Below, in pieces: positions 23,440-32,791 of a stretch of DNA of 64,000 nt. The DNA lies in assembly GCF_000310145.2 (NCBI RefSeq), contig NZ_AMXA01000002.1:186001-250000 (forward strand). Reading direction: 5' to 3'. Under the pieces are notes generated by a model. The model made no database searches. It saw only the letters and a program-made list of their open reading frames with translations, and was not told where the DNA came from. Numbering within the stretch: the stretch's first letter is position 1; each line of letters starts with the position of its first letter. The DNA comes from Thauera sp. 28 (GTDB taxonomy: Bacteria > Pseudomonadota > Gammaproteobacteria > Burkholderiales > Rhodocyclaceae). A program made the position numbers and the translations under genes.

Positions 23440-23865
23440 TCAGCGCGAGTAAACGTTCATGCCCGGGAAGAAGAAAGCCACTTCCACGGCAGCCGTCTCG
23501 GGAGCGTCGGAGCCGTGCACGGCATTGGCGTCGATCGAATCGGCGAAATCTGCGCGGATGGTGCCCTTGTCGGCCTTCTTCGGGTCGGTGGCGCCCATCA
23601 GCTCACGGTTCTTGGCGATGGCGTTCTCACCCTCGAGGCACTGGATCATCACCGGGCCGGAGGTCATGAAGGACACCAGATCCTTGAAGAAGGGACGCTC
23701 CTTGTGCACGGCGTAGAACTGGCCGGCTTCCTGCTCGGACAGGTGCACCATCTTGGCGGCGATGATCTTGAGACCGGCCGCTTCGAAGCGGGCGTAGATC
23801 TGGCCGATCACGTTCTTGGCGACGGCGTCGGGCTTGATGATGGACAGGGTGCGTTCGATTGCCAT
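23440..23865 (-). CDS. ndk: nucleoside diphosphate kinase
   Basis: Exchanges gamma-phosphate between nucleoside triphosphates and diphosphates. 141 residues with [20 protein letters not shown] and the active-site histidine in [12 protein letters not shown]. Normal length. Confidence 0.97.
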   Translation of the reverse strand: MAIERTLSIIKPDAVAKNVIGQIYARFEAAGLKIIAAKMVHLSEQEAGQFYAVHKERPFFKDLVSFMTSGPVMIQCLEGENAIAKNRELMGATDPKKADKGTIRADFADSIDANAVHGSDAPETAAVEVAFFFPGMNVYSR

Positions 23866-24006
23866 GGATAACTCCGGGACTGTGCTTGGTTAAAGCGGAA
23901 AGTTTGGAAAAAGCGCAAGATTTTAGCAGGTTTCGTGTGACACCGATGCGTCCGGCGAGTGCCGCAGTGACAGCGGCTGCGCAGACAGCACCATCGACAC
24001 CGCGGA

Positions 24007-25011
24007 TCAGTGCCCCGAAGAATCGAAGCCCGTCTCACGATGAATCGCACGGATCAGCTCGCTGCCAATGCGCCCCTCCATCGTCCTGTGCACAGGGATC
24101 AACGCCCTCTTGAACGCCGCCTTCTCCTGTGCGCTCGGCTCGTAGATCTCGGTAGTGCCGGCGGCGCGTACAGCCTCGAGCGCCCTGTCGTTCTCTTCCT
24201 TGGCGATACGGTTGGCGTAAGCCGTCGATTCGGCCATGGCACGCTCCAACCGAACCCGGACATCGGCCGGCAGGCGGTCCCAGAAGCGCTTGTTGGCGAT
24301 CACCGCATAGCCCAGATAGCCATGCTCGGTCAGGGTCACATGCTTCTGCACTTCGTGCATGTTCTGGGTGAAGAGATTCGAGTGCGGATTCTCCGTGCCA
24401 TCCACCACGCCTGCACGCAAGGCCGGATAGACCTCCGAAAAAGCCATCGCCAACGGTAGTGCTCCGAGCGCACGCATCTGTTCGTCGAGCACCTTGGACG
24501 ACTGGATCCGCATCGTCTTGCCACGCAGGTCCTCAGGGCGGCGGATCGGCGAGTTGGCGGAGAATGACTTGAAGCCGTTGTCCCAGAATGCCAGCCCCTT
24601 GATCCCCCGCGCCTCGAGCCGGGACAGCAGTTGCTGGCCCAGCGGCCCCTGAGTGACCTTGTTCAAGGCCTCATAGCCGTCAAAAATGTAAGGCAGGTCG
24701 AACACCTCGAATTCGCGCATTCCGAGCTGGCCGAACTTCGCCAGCGACGGCGCCAGCAGCTGGACCGCGCCAAGCTGAAGCGCCTCCATTTCCTCCTTGT
24801 CCTTGTACAGACTGCTGTTGGCATGGACCTCGACGATGACCGCTCCCTCGGTGTAGCGCTCGGCGAGCTCCTTGAACTTCTCAGCGGCCTTGCCCTTGGG
24901 CGTGTCCGCGGCCACGACGTGGCTGAAGCGGATGACGACAGGATCCGCAGCCGAAACTGCGGCCGACAATCCGAACGCAAGCACGCCAAGTAAAACTGCA
25001 CGCAAACCCAT
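24007..25011 (-). CDS. dctP: TRAP transporter solute-binding protein, DctP family
   Basis: Periplasmic binding protein for C4-dicarboxylates or related organic acids. A signal peptide (RAVLLGVLAFGLSAAVSAA) precedes the DctP fold: VIRFSHVVAADTPKGKAAEKF, VFDLPYIFDGYEA, DLRGKTMRIQSSKVL, AFSEVYPALRAGVVDGTENPHSNL. The ATG at 25011 is preceded by GGAGGTGAG, so the longer in-frame extension is rejected; 334 residues. No dctQ or dctM permease is adjacent, only ndk downstream and the dctSR pair upstream on the other strand. Confidence 0.92.
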   Translation of the reverse strand: MGLRAVLLGVLAFGLSAAVSAADPVVIRFSHVVAADTPKGKAAEKFKELAERYTEGAVIVEVHANSSLYKDKEEMEALQLGAVQLLAPSLAKFGQLGMREFEVFDLPYIFDGYEALNKVTQGPLGQQLLSRLEARGIKGLAFWDNGFKSFSANSPIRRPEDLRGKTMRIQSSKVLDEQMRALGALPLAMAFSEVYPALRAGVVDGTENPHSNLFTQNMHEVQKHVTLTEHGYLGYAVIANKRFWDRLPADVRVRLERAMAESTAYANRIAKEENDRALEAVRAAGTTEIYEPSAQEKAAFKRALIPVHRTMEGRIGSELIRAIHRETGFDSSGH

Positions 25012-25191
25012 CTCACCTCCTCCATTCGCACACCCGGACGCGTCGAGCAGTACAAGCAGGTCGTGCACCTGATCCGATCCGCGTGGACACTTCGTGCCGG
25101 ACATCCACTTCTTGCACCGCCTTGCCGCCTGCTATTGTGGGAGCCTGACACCGCGCCGCCGCGCCTTTCCTGCTGCACCGCACCCAGCCCG

Positions 25192-27189
25192 ATGACTCAA
25201 GCGCCCTCAACTCGACACGCCCCCAGCACCGAAACCGTCGCACGCAGGCGGTGGATGCAGCAGCTGCCCTACCTCACGCTGGGCCTGTTCGTGGTTGCGA
25301 TCGCCGCGCTTGTCTGGCTCACCCGCGCCCACGACACCGACGAACAGCGCACCACGCTGATCAACGACGTGCTGTGGATGGAACAGAACCTGCGCTTCCA
25401 TCTCGACCGCAACGAAATCCACCTGCAGCAGATCGGCCCCGAGCTGTTTGCCGGACAGACGCTGGGAGCACCCACCGAAGCCCGCCTGTCCAGCCTGCTG
25501 AACCAGGAGCGCGGCCTGGTGCAGATCATCTGGGTGCGCGCCGACGGACGTATCGCAGGCGCCCTGCCACCCACACCGCGGCCTCACGCTGGCGACGAGG
25601 GCTCCGCCGGGGTTCCCGGCGAGCCCAGCCTGAAGCTCGCGCGCGCACTCGGCCGACCGGTCTACGGCCCCACCTACCCCACCACGAACGGCGCCCACCA
25701 TTTCGAGGTTCATGTACCGGTGTGGTCCAACGAAGCGCTGCTGGGCGTTGTCGTCGGAGTATATTCGCTCTCCGACCTGGTGGTGCGCGAACTGCCCTGG
25801 TGGTTCTCCGAACGCTATCGCGTCGCGGTGCTCGACGCCGACGACCGTGAGATCGCGGCCAAGTCGAAGGTCGCACCCGTGTCCGCATGGCTGGCCTACA
25901 CCATGCCCTTCGACCCGCCCGGCCACGGCCTCACCCTGCAGATCACCGCCTACAAGTACGAAACGCGCTGGATCCCGCTGCTCCTCGGTGCCTCCCTGGT
26001 CCTGCTGGCCGGCATCATCATCTGGAGCGTGATCCAGTTGCGGCGCGAGCTGGCAAGGCGTCAGCAGGCCGAAGCCGCATTGCGTGCCGAATCGGCCTTC
26101 CGCAAGGCCATGGAGGACTCGCTGATCACCGGCATGCGCGCCCGCGACCTCGACGGCCGCCTCACCTACGTCAACTCCGCCTTCTGCCGCATGACCGGCT
26201 ATGAGGCCGACGAACTGGTCGGCCTGAAACCCCCCATGCCCTATTGGGATCCGGAGCACCTCGAGGAGACCTTCGAGCTGCACCGCGAGATCATGTCCGG
26301 GGGGAGCTCACCACAGGGCACCGAGGTGCGCCTGCGACGCAAGAACGGGGACATCCTCGATGCGCTGGTACTCGAGGCCCCGCTCATCGACCCGCAGGGG
26401 CGCCATGCAGGCTGGATGGGCTCGGTGCTCGACATCACCGAGCAGAAGCGCACACTCGAGCATGCGCGCCAGCAGGAAGAGCGGCTGCAGCAGAGCTCGC
26501 GCCTGATCACCATGGGCGAAATGGCCTCGACCCTTGCCCACGAGCTCAACCAGCCGCTGGCGGCCATCGCCAGCTACAACTCGGGCTGCATCAACCGCCT
26601 CGAAAGCGGTCAACTGGACCGCGACGAACTGCGCGACATCCACGAACGCATCGCCCGCCAGGCACGCCGAGCCGGCGACATCATCCGCCGCGTGCATGAT
26701 TTCGTGCGCCGCTCCGAACCCCGGCTCGAAGCGCTTGATCTCAACGCCGTGATCCGCGACGCGGTCGCCCTGATCGAGGCCGACGCGCGCAAACGCGGCA
26801 CCCAGATTGCAAGCTCGCTTGCGCGCAAGCTCCCGCCGGTGGCCGCCGACGCGGTGATGATCGAACAGATCGTCATCAACCTCGTACGCAATGCCATGGA
26901 CGCCATGCACGACACCCCCGCGGCACAGCGCCAGGCGCTGATCAGCACGGCCCTCAAGGACCGCCAGGTCATCATCTCGGTCGCCGATCGCGGCACCGGT
27001 ATCGACGCAGCGACGGCGGCACGGCTGTTCGAGCCCTTCTTCACCACCAAGAACGCCGGCATGGGCATGGGGCTCAACATCTGCCGCTCGATCGCCGAAC
27101 TGCATCACGGCCGCCTGACTTTCGAAGCACGCCCCGGGGGCGGTACCATCTTCACCCTGTCGCTTCCCGTGGAACCCGATCCAGCATGA
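25192..27189 (+). CDS. dctS: DctS-like C4-dicarboxylate sensor histidine kinase
   Basis: Inner-membrane kinase. TM1 (LPYLTLGLFVVAIAALVWL, about residues 23-41), a periplasmic sensor, TM2 (LLLGASLVLLAGIIIWSVIQL, about 266-286), a PAS domain (AFRKAMEDSLITGMRARDLDG) with a C-terminal PAC segment, the HisKA H-box TLAHELNQPLAAIASYNSG (His about 450), N-box NLVRNAMDAM (about 562) and G-boxes DRGTGID and GMGMGLNICRSI. Start ATG 25192 gives 665 residues. It overlaps dctR by 4 bp and is divergent from dctP. Confidence 0.9.
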   Translation: MTQAPSTRHAPSTETVARRRWMQQLPYLTLGLFVVAIAALVWLTRAHDTDEQRTTLINDVLWMEQNLRFHLDRNEIHLQQIGPELFAGQTLGAPTEARLSSLLNQERGLVQIIWVRADGRIAGALPPTPRPHAGDEGSAGVPGEPSLKLARALGRPVYGPTYPTTNGAHHFEVHVPVWSNEALLGVVVGVYSLSDLVVRELPWWFSERYRVAVLDADDREIAAKSKVAPVSAWLAYTMPFDPPGHGLTLQITAYKYETRWIPLLLGASLVLLAGIIIWSVIQLRRELARRQQAEAALRAESAFRKAMEDSLITGMRARDLDGRLTYVNSAFCRMTGYEADELVGLKPPMPYWDPEHLEETFELHREIMSGGSSPQGTEVRLRRKNGDILDALVLEAPLIDPQGRHAGWMGSVLDITEQKRTLEHARQQEERLQQSSRLITMGEMASTLAHELNQPLAAIASYNSGCINRLESGQLDRDELRDIHERIARQARRAGDIIRRVHDFVRRSEPRLEALDLNAVIRDAVALIEADARKRGTQIASSLARKLPPVAADAVMIEQIVINLVRNAMDAMHDTPAAQRQALISTALKDRQVIISVADRGTGIDAATAARLFEPFFTTKNAGMGMGLNICRSIAELHHGRLTFEARPGGGTIFTLSLPVEPDPA

Positions 27190-27791
27190 GCACTGCCTGC
27201 ACCCACATCATCGATGACGACGAGGCCATCCGGGACGCCCTGCAATGGCTGTTCAAGACACGGGGCGTCGCCTGCCGGACCTGGGCAAGCGGCGAGGACT
27301 TCCTCGAAGCGTGGAGTCCGCAGTGGCGCGGATGCATTGTGCTCGACATCCGCATGGCAGGAATGAGCGGCCTCGAGTGCTTCGACACCCTGCTTGCGCG
27401 CGGATGCGAACTGCCAGTGATCTTCATCACCGGCCATGGCGACGTGCCGATGGCGGTCGCTGCGCTCAAGAAGGGGGCGTTCCACTTCATCGAGAAGCCC
27501 TTCAACGACCACGACCTGGTCAGTCTCGTGGAGACGGCGCTCGCCGCTGACGCAGAACGCCAGCGCGCCGCAGCCAGCCGCGAGACCATCGAAGCACGAC
27601 TTGCAACGCTGACCTGCCGCGAACGCGAGGTCATGGACCTGATTCTGGAGGGCAAGTACAACAAGGTCATCGCCGATGAGCTGTCGATCTCGATGCGCAC
27701 CGTGGAAGCCCACCGCTCGCGCATTTTCGACAAGATGGACGTCCGCTCAGCCGTCGAACTGGCTCAGATACTCACGACCCTGCGCAGCTGA
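27186..27791 (+). CDS. dctR: DctR-like response regulator, FixJ/NarL type
   Basis: Receiver domain with phospho-acceptor Asp54 in CIVLDIRMAGMSG, conserved FITGHGDVPMAV and KGAFHFIEKPF, then a LuxR-type DNA-binding helix-turn-helix (LTCREREVMDLILEGKYNKVI, SISMRTVEAHRSRIF). 201 residues. It is the likely output partner of DctS and could control the divergent dctP. Confidence 0.93.
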   Translation: MSTACTHIIDDDEAIRDALQWLFKTRGVACRTWASGEDFLEAWSPQWRGCIVLDIRMAGMSGLECFDTLLARGCELPVIFITGHGDVPMAVAALKKGAFHFIEKPFNDHDLVSLVETALAADAERQRAAASRETIEARLATLTCREREVMDLILEGKYNKVIADELSISMRTVEAHRSRIFDKMDVRSAVELAQILTTLRS

Positions 27792-27803
27792 GCCAGCCCT
27801 GGC

Positions 27804-29129
27804 TCAGGCGCCGGCCCGCGCGCCCGGCTCCCAGCGCGGCATCACACCGGCCTCGTCAGGCGCACAGGCGTGACTGCAGGCGATGCCGATACCGGCCACC
27901 CACACCGGCGCGTCATCGGCCCATAGCACCGGCATGCGATCACGCAGCCAGGCCGGCACCCCCGCCTCCTGGCAGAGCTTGCGCAGCAGCTGGCGCGGAC
28001 GCCCGGGTGCCAGCTGGAGCCGCACACCGGGCGCGCGCGCGGCCAGCATAAGTCGCTCCGCCTCCTGCAGGCGTACCCGGCTGAGGCCGACCCCAAGGCC
28101 ACACTCGAATCGCACCAGGCCGCCCCCCCACGGCAGCGCGGCCTCTCCGCGCCACTCCCGCGCCTGCACAGAGACCTCCTCGACCCCCTCCAGCCACAGC
28201 ACTCCGCGGTAAACGCAACACGCCCAGCCATTTCCCAAGGCCACGCGCAGCGGCCGTACGTCTGTCGCCGTCGCCAGCTGGCGCAGAGCCTCTTCCAGGC
28301 GCCCTCGCGATGGCGCCTGCGCGCCATACTCGCGCAGGCGCCATCGCAACAGGTTCGCCTGCCGTGGCACGCTCAGCCCAAGCACACTGCTCGCCCGCCA
28401 GACTCGCCCCCCACACATTTGAGCATCGAGCTCGGCCAGGTCGGCGAGCAGGCCTTCGGCCTCGGCAAAGTTGGCGCAGGCGCGCGCCAGCATCGGCACT
28501 GCGGACGGGAATGCTGCTTCCAGGCTCGGCAGCACGCGGTGGCGCAGCATATTGCGAGCGAAGCGGAGGTCGGCATTGCTCTCGTCCTCTACCCATGAGA
28601 GCGCCTCGCGCCGCGCCCACGCCAGGATGCCGGCTCGGCGCTGACCCAGCAGCGGCCGCAGACGCCCGGGACGCCCGGGCGCAGCCGCAACGGACACCGC
28701 CATCGCCGCAGCGCCCGCGACCCCCGCACCGCGCAGCAGCCGGAACAACAGGGTCTCGGCCTGATCATCCTGATGATGGCCGAACACCATCCAGTCGCAC
28801 GGTACGCGATCGAGCGCGGCATGCCGTGCTGCGCGCGCCGCCGCCTCCGGACCGCCGCTGTGCGCAGGATCGACCGCGACCCTGAGGACTTGGAAGGGAA
28901 CGCCGAGCCTCGCGCAATGCGCCTCACACGCATCGGCCCAGGCGCTCGCATTGGGGCTCAACCCATGGTGGACATGAGCGGCCTCGAGACTGAACCCCAC
29001 CTCGGGCCGAAGACGATGCAGCAGCTCCAGCAGGACAACGGAATCGACACCACCGGACAACGCGCAGCATAGTCGCGCGCCCGCTCCGACCCCGGCACGG
29101 CGCAGGCACTGCGCGACGGCAGCAAGCAT
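27804..29129 (-). CDS. tilS: tRNA(Ile)-lysidine synthase TilS
   Basis: ATP-dependent enzyme that modifies C34 of tRNA-Ile(CAU) to lysidine. PP-loop ALSGGVDSVVLLELL, then CDWMVFGHHQDDQAETLLFRLLRG and the C-terminal recognition domain (ARAPGVRLQLAPGRPRQLLRKLCQEAGVP). Start ATG 29129 has an upstream GAGGTG; a GTG at 29174 would add 15 residues. About 441 residues. Confidence 0.94.
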   Translation of the reverse strand: MLAAVAQCLRRAGVGAGARLCCALSGGVDSVVLLELLHRLRPEVGFSLEAAHVHHGLSPNASAWADACEAHCARLGVPFQVLRVAVDPAHSGGPEAAARAARHAALDRVPCDWMVFGHHQDDQAETLLFRLLRGAGVAGAAAMAVSVAAAPGRPGRLRPLLGQRRAGILAWARREALSWVEDESNADLRFARNMLRHRVLPSLEAAFPSAVPMLARACANFAEAEGLLADLAELDAQMCGGRVWRASSVLGLSVPRQANLLRWRLREYGAQAPSRGRLEEALRQLATATDVRPLRVALGNGWACCVYRGVLWLEGVEEVSVQAREWRGEAALPWGGGLVRFECGLGVGLSRVRLQEAERLMLAARAPGVRLQLAPGRPRQLLRKLCQEAGVPAWLRDRMPVLWADDAPVWVAGIGIACSHACAPDEAGVMPRWEPGARAGA

Positions 29130-29205
29130 GGGCCCATTCACCTCGGGCGGAGCTTCATGGTGGCCAGCGCTCACCCTGCGCTGGAACGCGACGACACGGC
29201 GGCGC

Positions 29206-30171
29206 TCAGGCCGCCTTGTCCTTGAAACGACCGTAGCTCATGAGCTTGTCGTAGCGCTGGGCCACGAGCTCCGAGGGCGTGAGCGCCTCGAGTTCGCGCA
29301 GCGCATCGCCAAGCGCACGCTTGAGTGCGGTGGCCATCGCGCGCGGATCGCGGTGCGCGCCACCAACGGGCTCATTGACGACCCGGTCGACAAGGTTCAA
29401 GGCTTTGAGTCGCGCGGCGGTGATACCCATCGTCTCGGCTGCATCAGGCGCCCTGTCGGCACTCTTCCACAGGATGGAGGCGCAGCCCTCGGGAGAAATC
29501 ACCGAATAGGTCGAATACTGCAGCATCAGTACCTGGTCGGCGACCGCGATCGCCAGCGCCCCACCCGAACCGCCCTCACCGATGATGGTGCTGATGATCG
29601 GCACGCGCAGTTCGGCCATCAGGTAGATGCTGTGGCCGATCGCCTCGGACTGGCCGCGCTCCTCGGCACCGATGCCGGGGTAGGCGCCCGGCGTATCGAC
29701 GAAGGTAAACACCGGCAGGCCGAACTTCTCGGCCAGCTTCATCAGCCGCATCGCCTTGCGGTAGCCCTCGGGACGGGGCATACCGAAGTTGCGCGCGATC
29801 TTCTCCTTGGTGTCCCGCCCCTTCTGGTGGCCGATGACGACGCAGGACTGCCCGTTGAAACGCGCCAGGCCGCCGACGATCGCCTTGTCGTCGGCAAAGG
29901 CACGGTCACCGTGCAACTCCTTGAAATCGGTAAAGATCAGCTCGGCGTAGTCCAGCGTATAGGGGCGCTGGGGGTGACGCGCAACCTGGGAAATCTGCCA
30001 CGGCGTGAGCTTGCCATAGAGATCCTTGGTCAGCGACTGGCTCTTGGCCTCGAGGCGCCCGATCTCTTCGGAGATGTCTACAGCCGGGTCATCCTGCACG
30101 AAGCGAAGCTGGTCGATCTTCGCTTCCAGTTCGGCGATTGCCGTTTCGAAATCCAGAAAGGTGGTTTTCAT
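29206..30171 (-). CDS. accA: acetyl-CoA carboxylase carboxyltransferase subunit alpha
   Basis: Transfers the carboxyl group from biotin to acetyl-CoA with AccD, the first step of fatty acid synthesis. [20 protein letters not shown] at the start, [47 protein letters not shown], and [20 protein letters not shown]. Start ATG 30171 gives 321 residues, matching the family; the longer in-frame extension is not conserved. Confidence 0.97.
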   Translation of the reverse strand: MKTTFLDFETAIAELEAKIDQLRFVQDDPAVDISEEIGRLEAKSQSLTKDLYGKLTPWQISQVARHPQRPYTLDYAELIFTDFKELHGDRAFADDKAIVGGLARFNGQSCVVIGHQKGRDTKEKIARNFGMPRPEGYRKAMRLMKLAEKFGLPVFTFVDTPGAYPGIGAEERGQSEAIGHSIYLMAELRVPIISTIIGEGGSGGALAIAVADQVLMLQYSTYSVISPEGCASILWKSADRAPDAAETMGITAARLKALNLVDRVVNEPVGGAHRDPRAMATALKRALGDALRELEALTPSELVAQRYDKLMSYGRFKDKAA

Positions 30172-30269
30172 CCAGCCGTTCCCAGTCAAAAAAATGTCCG
30201 CCATTGTAACGCCGCCCGGACGGCGACGCGCACCGTCTTCGCTGCGCTGCCGCATTCAGGCCGCCGAAC

Positions 30270-30307
30270 GCATCGGGGCGGCCCCGTGATGGCGGCCGCC
30301 CCGATGC
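30270..30307 (-). terminator. 14-bp perfect hairpin downstream of yccA
   Basis: GCATCGGGGCGGCC (30270-30283) pairs with GGCCGCCCCGATGC (30294-30307), about 30 bp past the yccA stop. No T-run follows on either strand, so it may be a transcript-stabilising hairpin, not a Rho-independent terminator. Confidence 0.5.
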
Positions 30308-30338
30308 CCTGCCCCGAGCGCCTGTCGGCGCCAGCGGG

Positions 30339-31001
30339 TCAGTCGCTGTTGGCGAAGCCCAGCAGGTGCAGCAGGCTGGTGAAGAGATTGAAGATGGAGA
30401 CGAACAGCGTCACCGTGGCCATGATGTAGTTGGTCTCGCCACCATGGATGATGTTGCTGGTCTCATACAGGATCAGGCCCGACATCAGCAGCACGAAGGC
30501 CGCGGATACGGTCAGCGACAGCGCGGGGATCGAGAAGAACACCGCCCCAAGACCGGCCAGGAAGGCGACCAGGATGCCGACCATCAGGAAACCGCCCATG
30601 AAGGAGAAGTCCTTCTTGGTCGTCACCGCATACGCGGAAAGGCCCAGGAAGATCGCCGCCGTGCCCGCCATCGCCTGCATCACGATGCTGCTGCCGTTGG
30701 GCAGCGACAGGTAGGCCGAGATGATCGGACCGAGGGTGAAGCCCATGAAGCCGGTCAGGGCGAACACGAACACGATGCCGAGGCTGCTGTTACGGAACTT
30801 GCTCGTCAGGAAAAGCAGGCCGAAGTAACCGACCAGGGTCAGGATCAAGCCCGGGTGGGGCAAGCCCATCGCCATCGACAAGCCCGCGGTGAGCGCCGAG
30901 AAAGCCAGCGTCAACGACAGCAGCATGTAGGTGTTGCGGATGACCTTGTTGGTCGACAGGACCGACGCTTCGGAGCGCGTCATCGTCATGCGGTTTTCCA
31001 T
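30339..31001 (-). CDS. yccA: Bax inhibitor-1/YccA family membrane protein
   Basis: About 220 residues with seven predicted transmembrane helices (TYMLLSLTLAFSALTAGLSMA, GLILTLVGYFGLLFL, SLGIVFVFALTGFMGFTLGPII and others) and the family end with YETSNIIHGGETNYIMATVTLFVSIFNLFTSLL. E. coli YccA binds FtsH and HflKC and modulates degradation of jammed SecY; hflKC are in this same window. ATG 31001 has GGAGG 10 nt upstream and is preferred to 31010. Confidence 0.9.
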   Translation of the reverse strand: MENRMTMTRSEASVLSTNKVIRNTYMLLSLTLAFSALTAGLSMAMGLPHPGLILTLVGYFGLLFLTSKFRNSSLGIVFVFALTGFMGFTLGPIISAYLSLPNGSSIVMQAMAGTAAIFLGLSAYAVTTKKDFSFMGGFLMVGILVAFLAGLGAVFFSIPALSLTVSAAFVLLMSGLILYETSNIIHGGETNYIMATVTLFVSIFNLFTSLLHLLGFANSD

Positions 31002-31051
31002 TTCGAGCATTCCTCCAGGGGAAGTTGTTGAATTGTTTTGAACGACGCCGA

Positions 31052-31399
31052 TCAGGCAGGTACTGCGTCAAGTTGGGGCGCCACGCTGCGCACCGGCCGC
31101 TGACTGCGCCGGACACGCTGCGCGAGCACACGCGAAACACGGTCTGCAGCCTCGTCGACCGCCGCCCGCACCTCGATCTGGGTGATGGCGAACACCACGT
31201 CCGGCAGATTGCGCAGCCGCAGTTGTACCACGCATCGTTTGTCGGTGCCGCCTCGCGGCCCATTCACATCGGCCACTTTCACACGCGCCCACTGGATGTG
31301 GTCGCGGAAACGCCCGATGGCGAACTGCATCCGTCGCGTCACATAGTCACGCAGCCCGGGAGCAGCCTCGACATTGTCGCAGTGCAGATCGATACGCAT
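31052..31399 (-). CDS. HPF/RaiA-like ribosome-associated protein
   Basis: 115 residues resembling the ribosome hibernation factor/RaiA fold (MRIDLHCDNVEAAPGLRDYVTRRMQFAIGRFR region, then IQWARVKVADVNGPRGGTDKRC). Unlike classical HPF it lacks a long C-terminal domain. The RGGTDKRC stretch is typical of a subgroup annotated as HPF/RaiA family protein. It may bind ribosomes in stress. Its promoter region is shared with the divergent LysR gene. Confidence 0.72.
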   Translation of the reverse strand: MRIDLHCDNVEAAPGLRDYVTRRMQFAIGRFRDHIQWARVKVADVNGPRGGTDKRCVVQLRLRNLPDVVFAITQIEVRAAVDEAADRVSRVLAQRVRRSQRPVRSVAPQLDAVPA

Positions 31400-31472
31400 A
31401 TGCAGTCTCCTTCGTTCTTGTTGCGCGATTGCCGTCGGGCACCACGCCTCGACGGATACTAACGCTCAGACT

Positions 31473-31521
31473 CTTCGATAAAATCCTGGTTCAACTGAAT
31501 CTTTATCTGGTTTTATCGAAG
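31473..31521. promoter_or_regulatory. 11-bp inverted repeat in the hpf-like/nhaR-like intergenic region
   Basis: CTTCGATAAAA (31473-31483) and TTTTATCGAAG (31511-31521) form a perfect inverted repeat with a 27-bp gap, in the 153-bp divergent promoter region upstream of the LysR-type gene. It is a candidate binding site for that regulator; this is inferred from position and symmetry. Confidence 0.5.
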
Positions 31522-31552
31522 TATCTTCATCCTGTGCCTACGGGAGCCATCC

Positions 31553-32461
31553 ATGCTCAACTACAAGCAACTACACCACTTCTGGACGGCTGCCCGTGCC
31601 GGTGGGATCGTCCGCGGCGCAGAACGTTCCGGGCTGGCGCCACAAACCGTATCCGGCCAGATCGCCGCACTTGAGACCGAACTCGGGGTCAATCTGTTCA
31701 AGCGACAGGGCCGCAAGCTGGCGCTGACCGAGACGGGACGCATGGTGCTCGACTATGCAGAGGAGATCTTTCGCCTCGGCAGCGAGCTCGAGGAAGCACT
31801 GCGCAGCCGCTCGGCCGGGCGCGCCATGCCCTTCAGGGTGGGCGTTGCCGACGTGGTGCCGAAGGCCATCGCCTGGTTGCTACTTGCGCCGTCGATGGAT
31901 CTGGCCGAGCCGATGCGCATCGTGTGCCGGGAAGGCAAGTTCGACGCCCTCCTCGGCGAACTCGCCATCCACAAGCTCGACGTCGTCCTCGCCGACAGCC
32001 CGCTACCGCCAAGCATGGACGTACGCGGCTACAGCCACGCGCTCGGCACCTCGACCATCGGCCTGTACGCCACACCCACACTGGCAGACGCACTGCAAGG
32101 CAGCTTCCCGGCATGCCTCGACGGCGCCCCGCTCCTGCTCCCGGGCGCCGAGGCGAGCGTGCGCACGCCGCTGCTGCGCTGGCTGGAAACCGAACGGCTA
32201 AGGCCGCGCATCGTCGGCGAATTCGACGACAGCGCCCTGATGCGTGCATTCGCGGAAGCGGGCGCCGGACTGTTCCCGAGCGCATCGCTGGTCGGCGAGC
32301 AGTTGTGTCGGCAGGCGGGCATGGTGCATCTGGGAGACGCAAGGGGTGTGACCGAAACCTATTACGCGATCTCGGTCGAACGCAGGCTGACACACCCCGC
32401 CGTGCGCGCGATCAGCGAAGGAGCCGCGCGTCATCAGCTCGGCGGCTCCACCGCGGACTGA
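31553..32461 (+). CDS. nhaR: LysR-family transcriptional regulator, NhaR-like
   Basis: 302 residues with an N-terminal winged HTH (LNYKQLHHFWTAARAGGIVRGAE, then GLAPQTVSGQIAALETELGVNLFKRQGRKLALTETG) and a substrate-binding domain with FRVGVADVVPKAIAWLLL, typical of NhaR. In E. coli NhaR responds to sodium and activates nhaA; no antiporter is adjacent here, so the target is unknown. It is divergent from the HPF-like gene. Confidence 0.82.
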   Translation: MLNYKQLHHFWTAARAGGIVRGAERSGLAPQTVSGQIAALETELGVNLFKRQGRKLALTETGRMVLDYAEEIFRLGSELEEALRSRSAGRAMPFRVGVADVVPKAIAWLLLAPSMDLAEPMRIVCREGKFDALLGELAIHKLDVVLADSPLPPSMDVRGYSHALGTSTIGLYATPTLADALQGSFPACLDGAPLLLPGAEASVRTPLLRWLETERLRPRIVGEFDDSALMRAFAEAGAGLFPSASLVGEQLCRQAGMVHLGDARGVTETYYAISVERRLTHPAVRAISEGAARHQLGGSTAD

Positions 32462-32645
32462 TTTGATTTTCGCTCGCAGCCCGTACAGAATCGCGGGCTT
32501 GCCACGGCTTCCGGACGGCGTTGGCGATGGAACGGAATGAGGGAATCGTAAGAATGGCGCGCTTGTGGCCGGGTGGGCCGACAAGTGGCCGGCAGGGCAT
32601 GGCCGCCGCGGATCGGGCGTCTTGAAACGCTGACGCCGATCGTCA

Positions 32646-32700
32646 TGGTGCCGGGAGTGGGACTCGAACCCACACACCTTGCGGCGGCGGATTTTGAATC
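32646..32700 (-). repeat. 3' fragment of tRNA-Leu(CAA), likely attR-type integration remnant
   Basis: On the minus strand positions 32700-32646 match the 3' part of a tRNA-Leu gene: anticodon arm GATTCAAAATC (anticodon CAA), long variable arm, T-arm GTGGGTTCGAGTCCCAC and the end CTCCCGGCACCA. Upstream of the anticodon arm the sequence is unrelated (no D-arm, no 5' acceptor strand), so the fragment is not functional. A fragment running from the anticodon loop to the 3' end is the classic footprint of tyrosine-recombinase integration at a tRNA. The element should lie on the higher-coordinate side. Confidence 0.75.
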
Positions 32701-32791
32701 TGCCCCCGGCCCCTTTTGTGGCGCAGGATTAAGCCCAAAGAATCAATAAAATCAACGCACTTCTATACCCTTCATTACTTCATGCTACCAG

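Noticed and set aside
32646-32700. Functional tRNA-Leu gene
   Set aside because: No D-arm or 5' acceptor strand follows the anticodon arm; only the 3' part is present.
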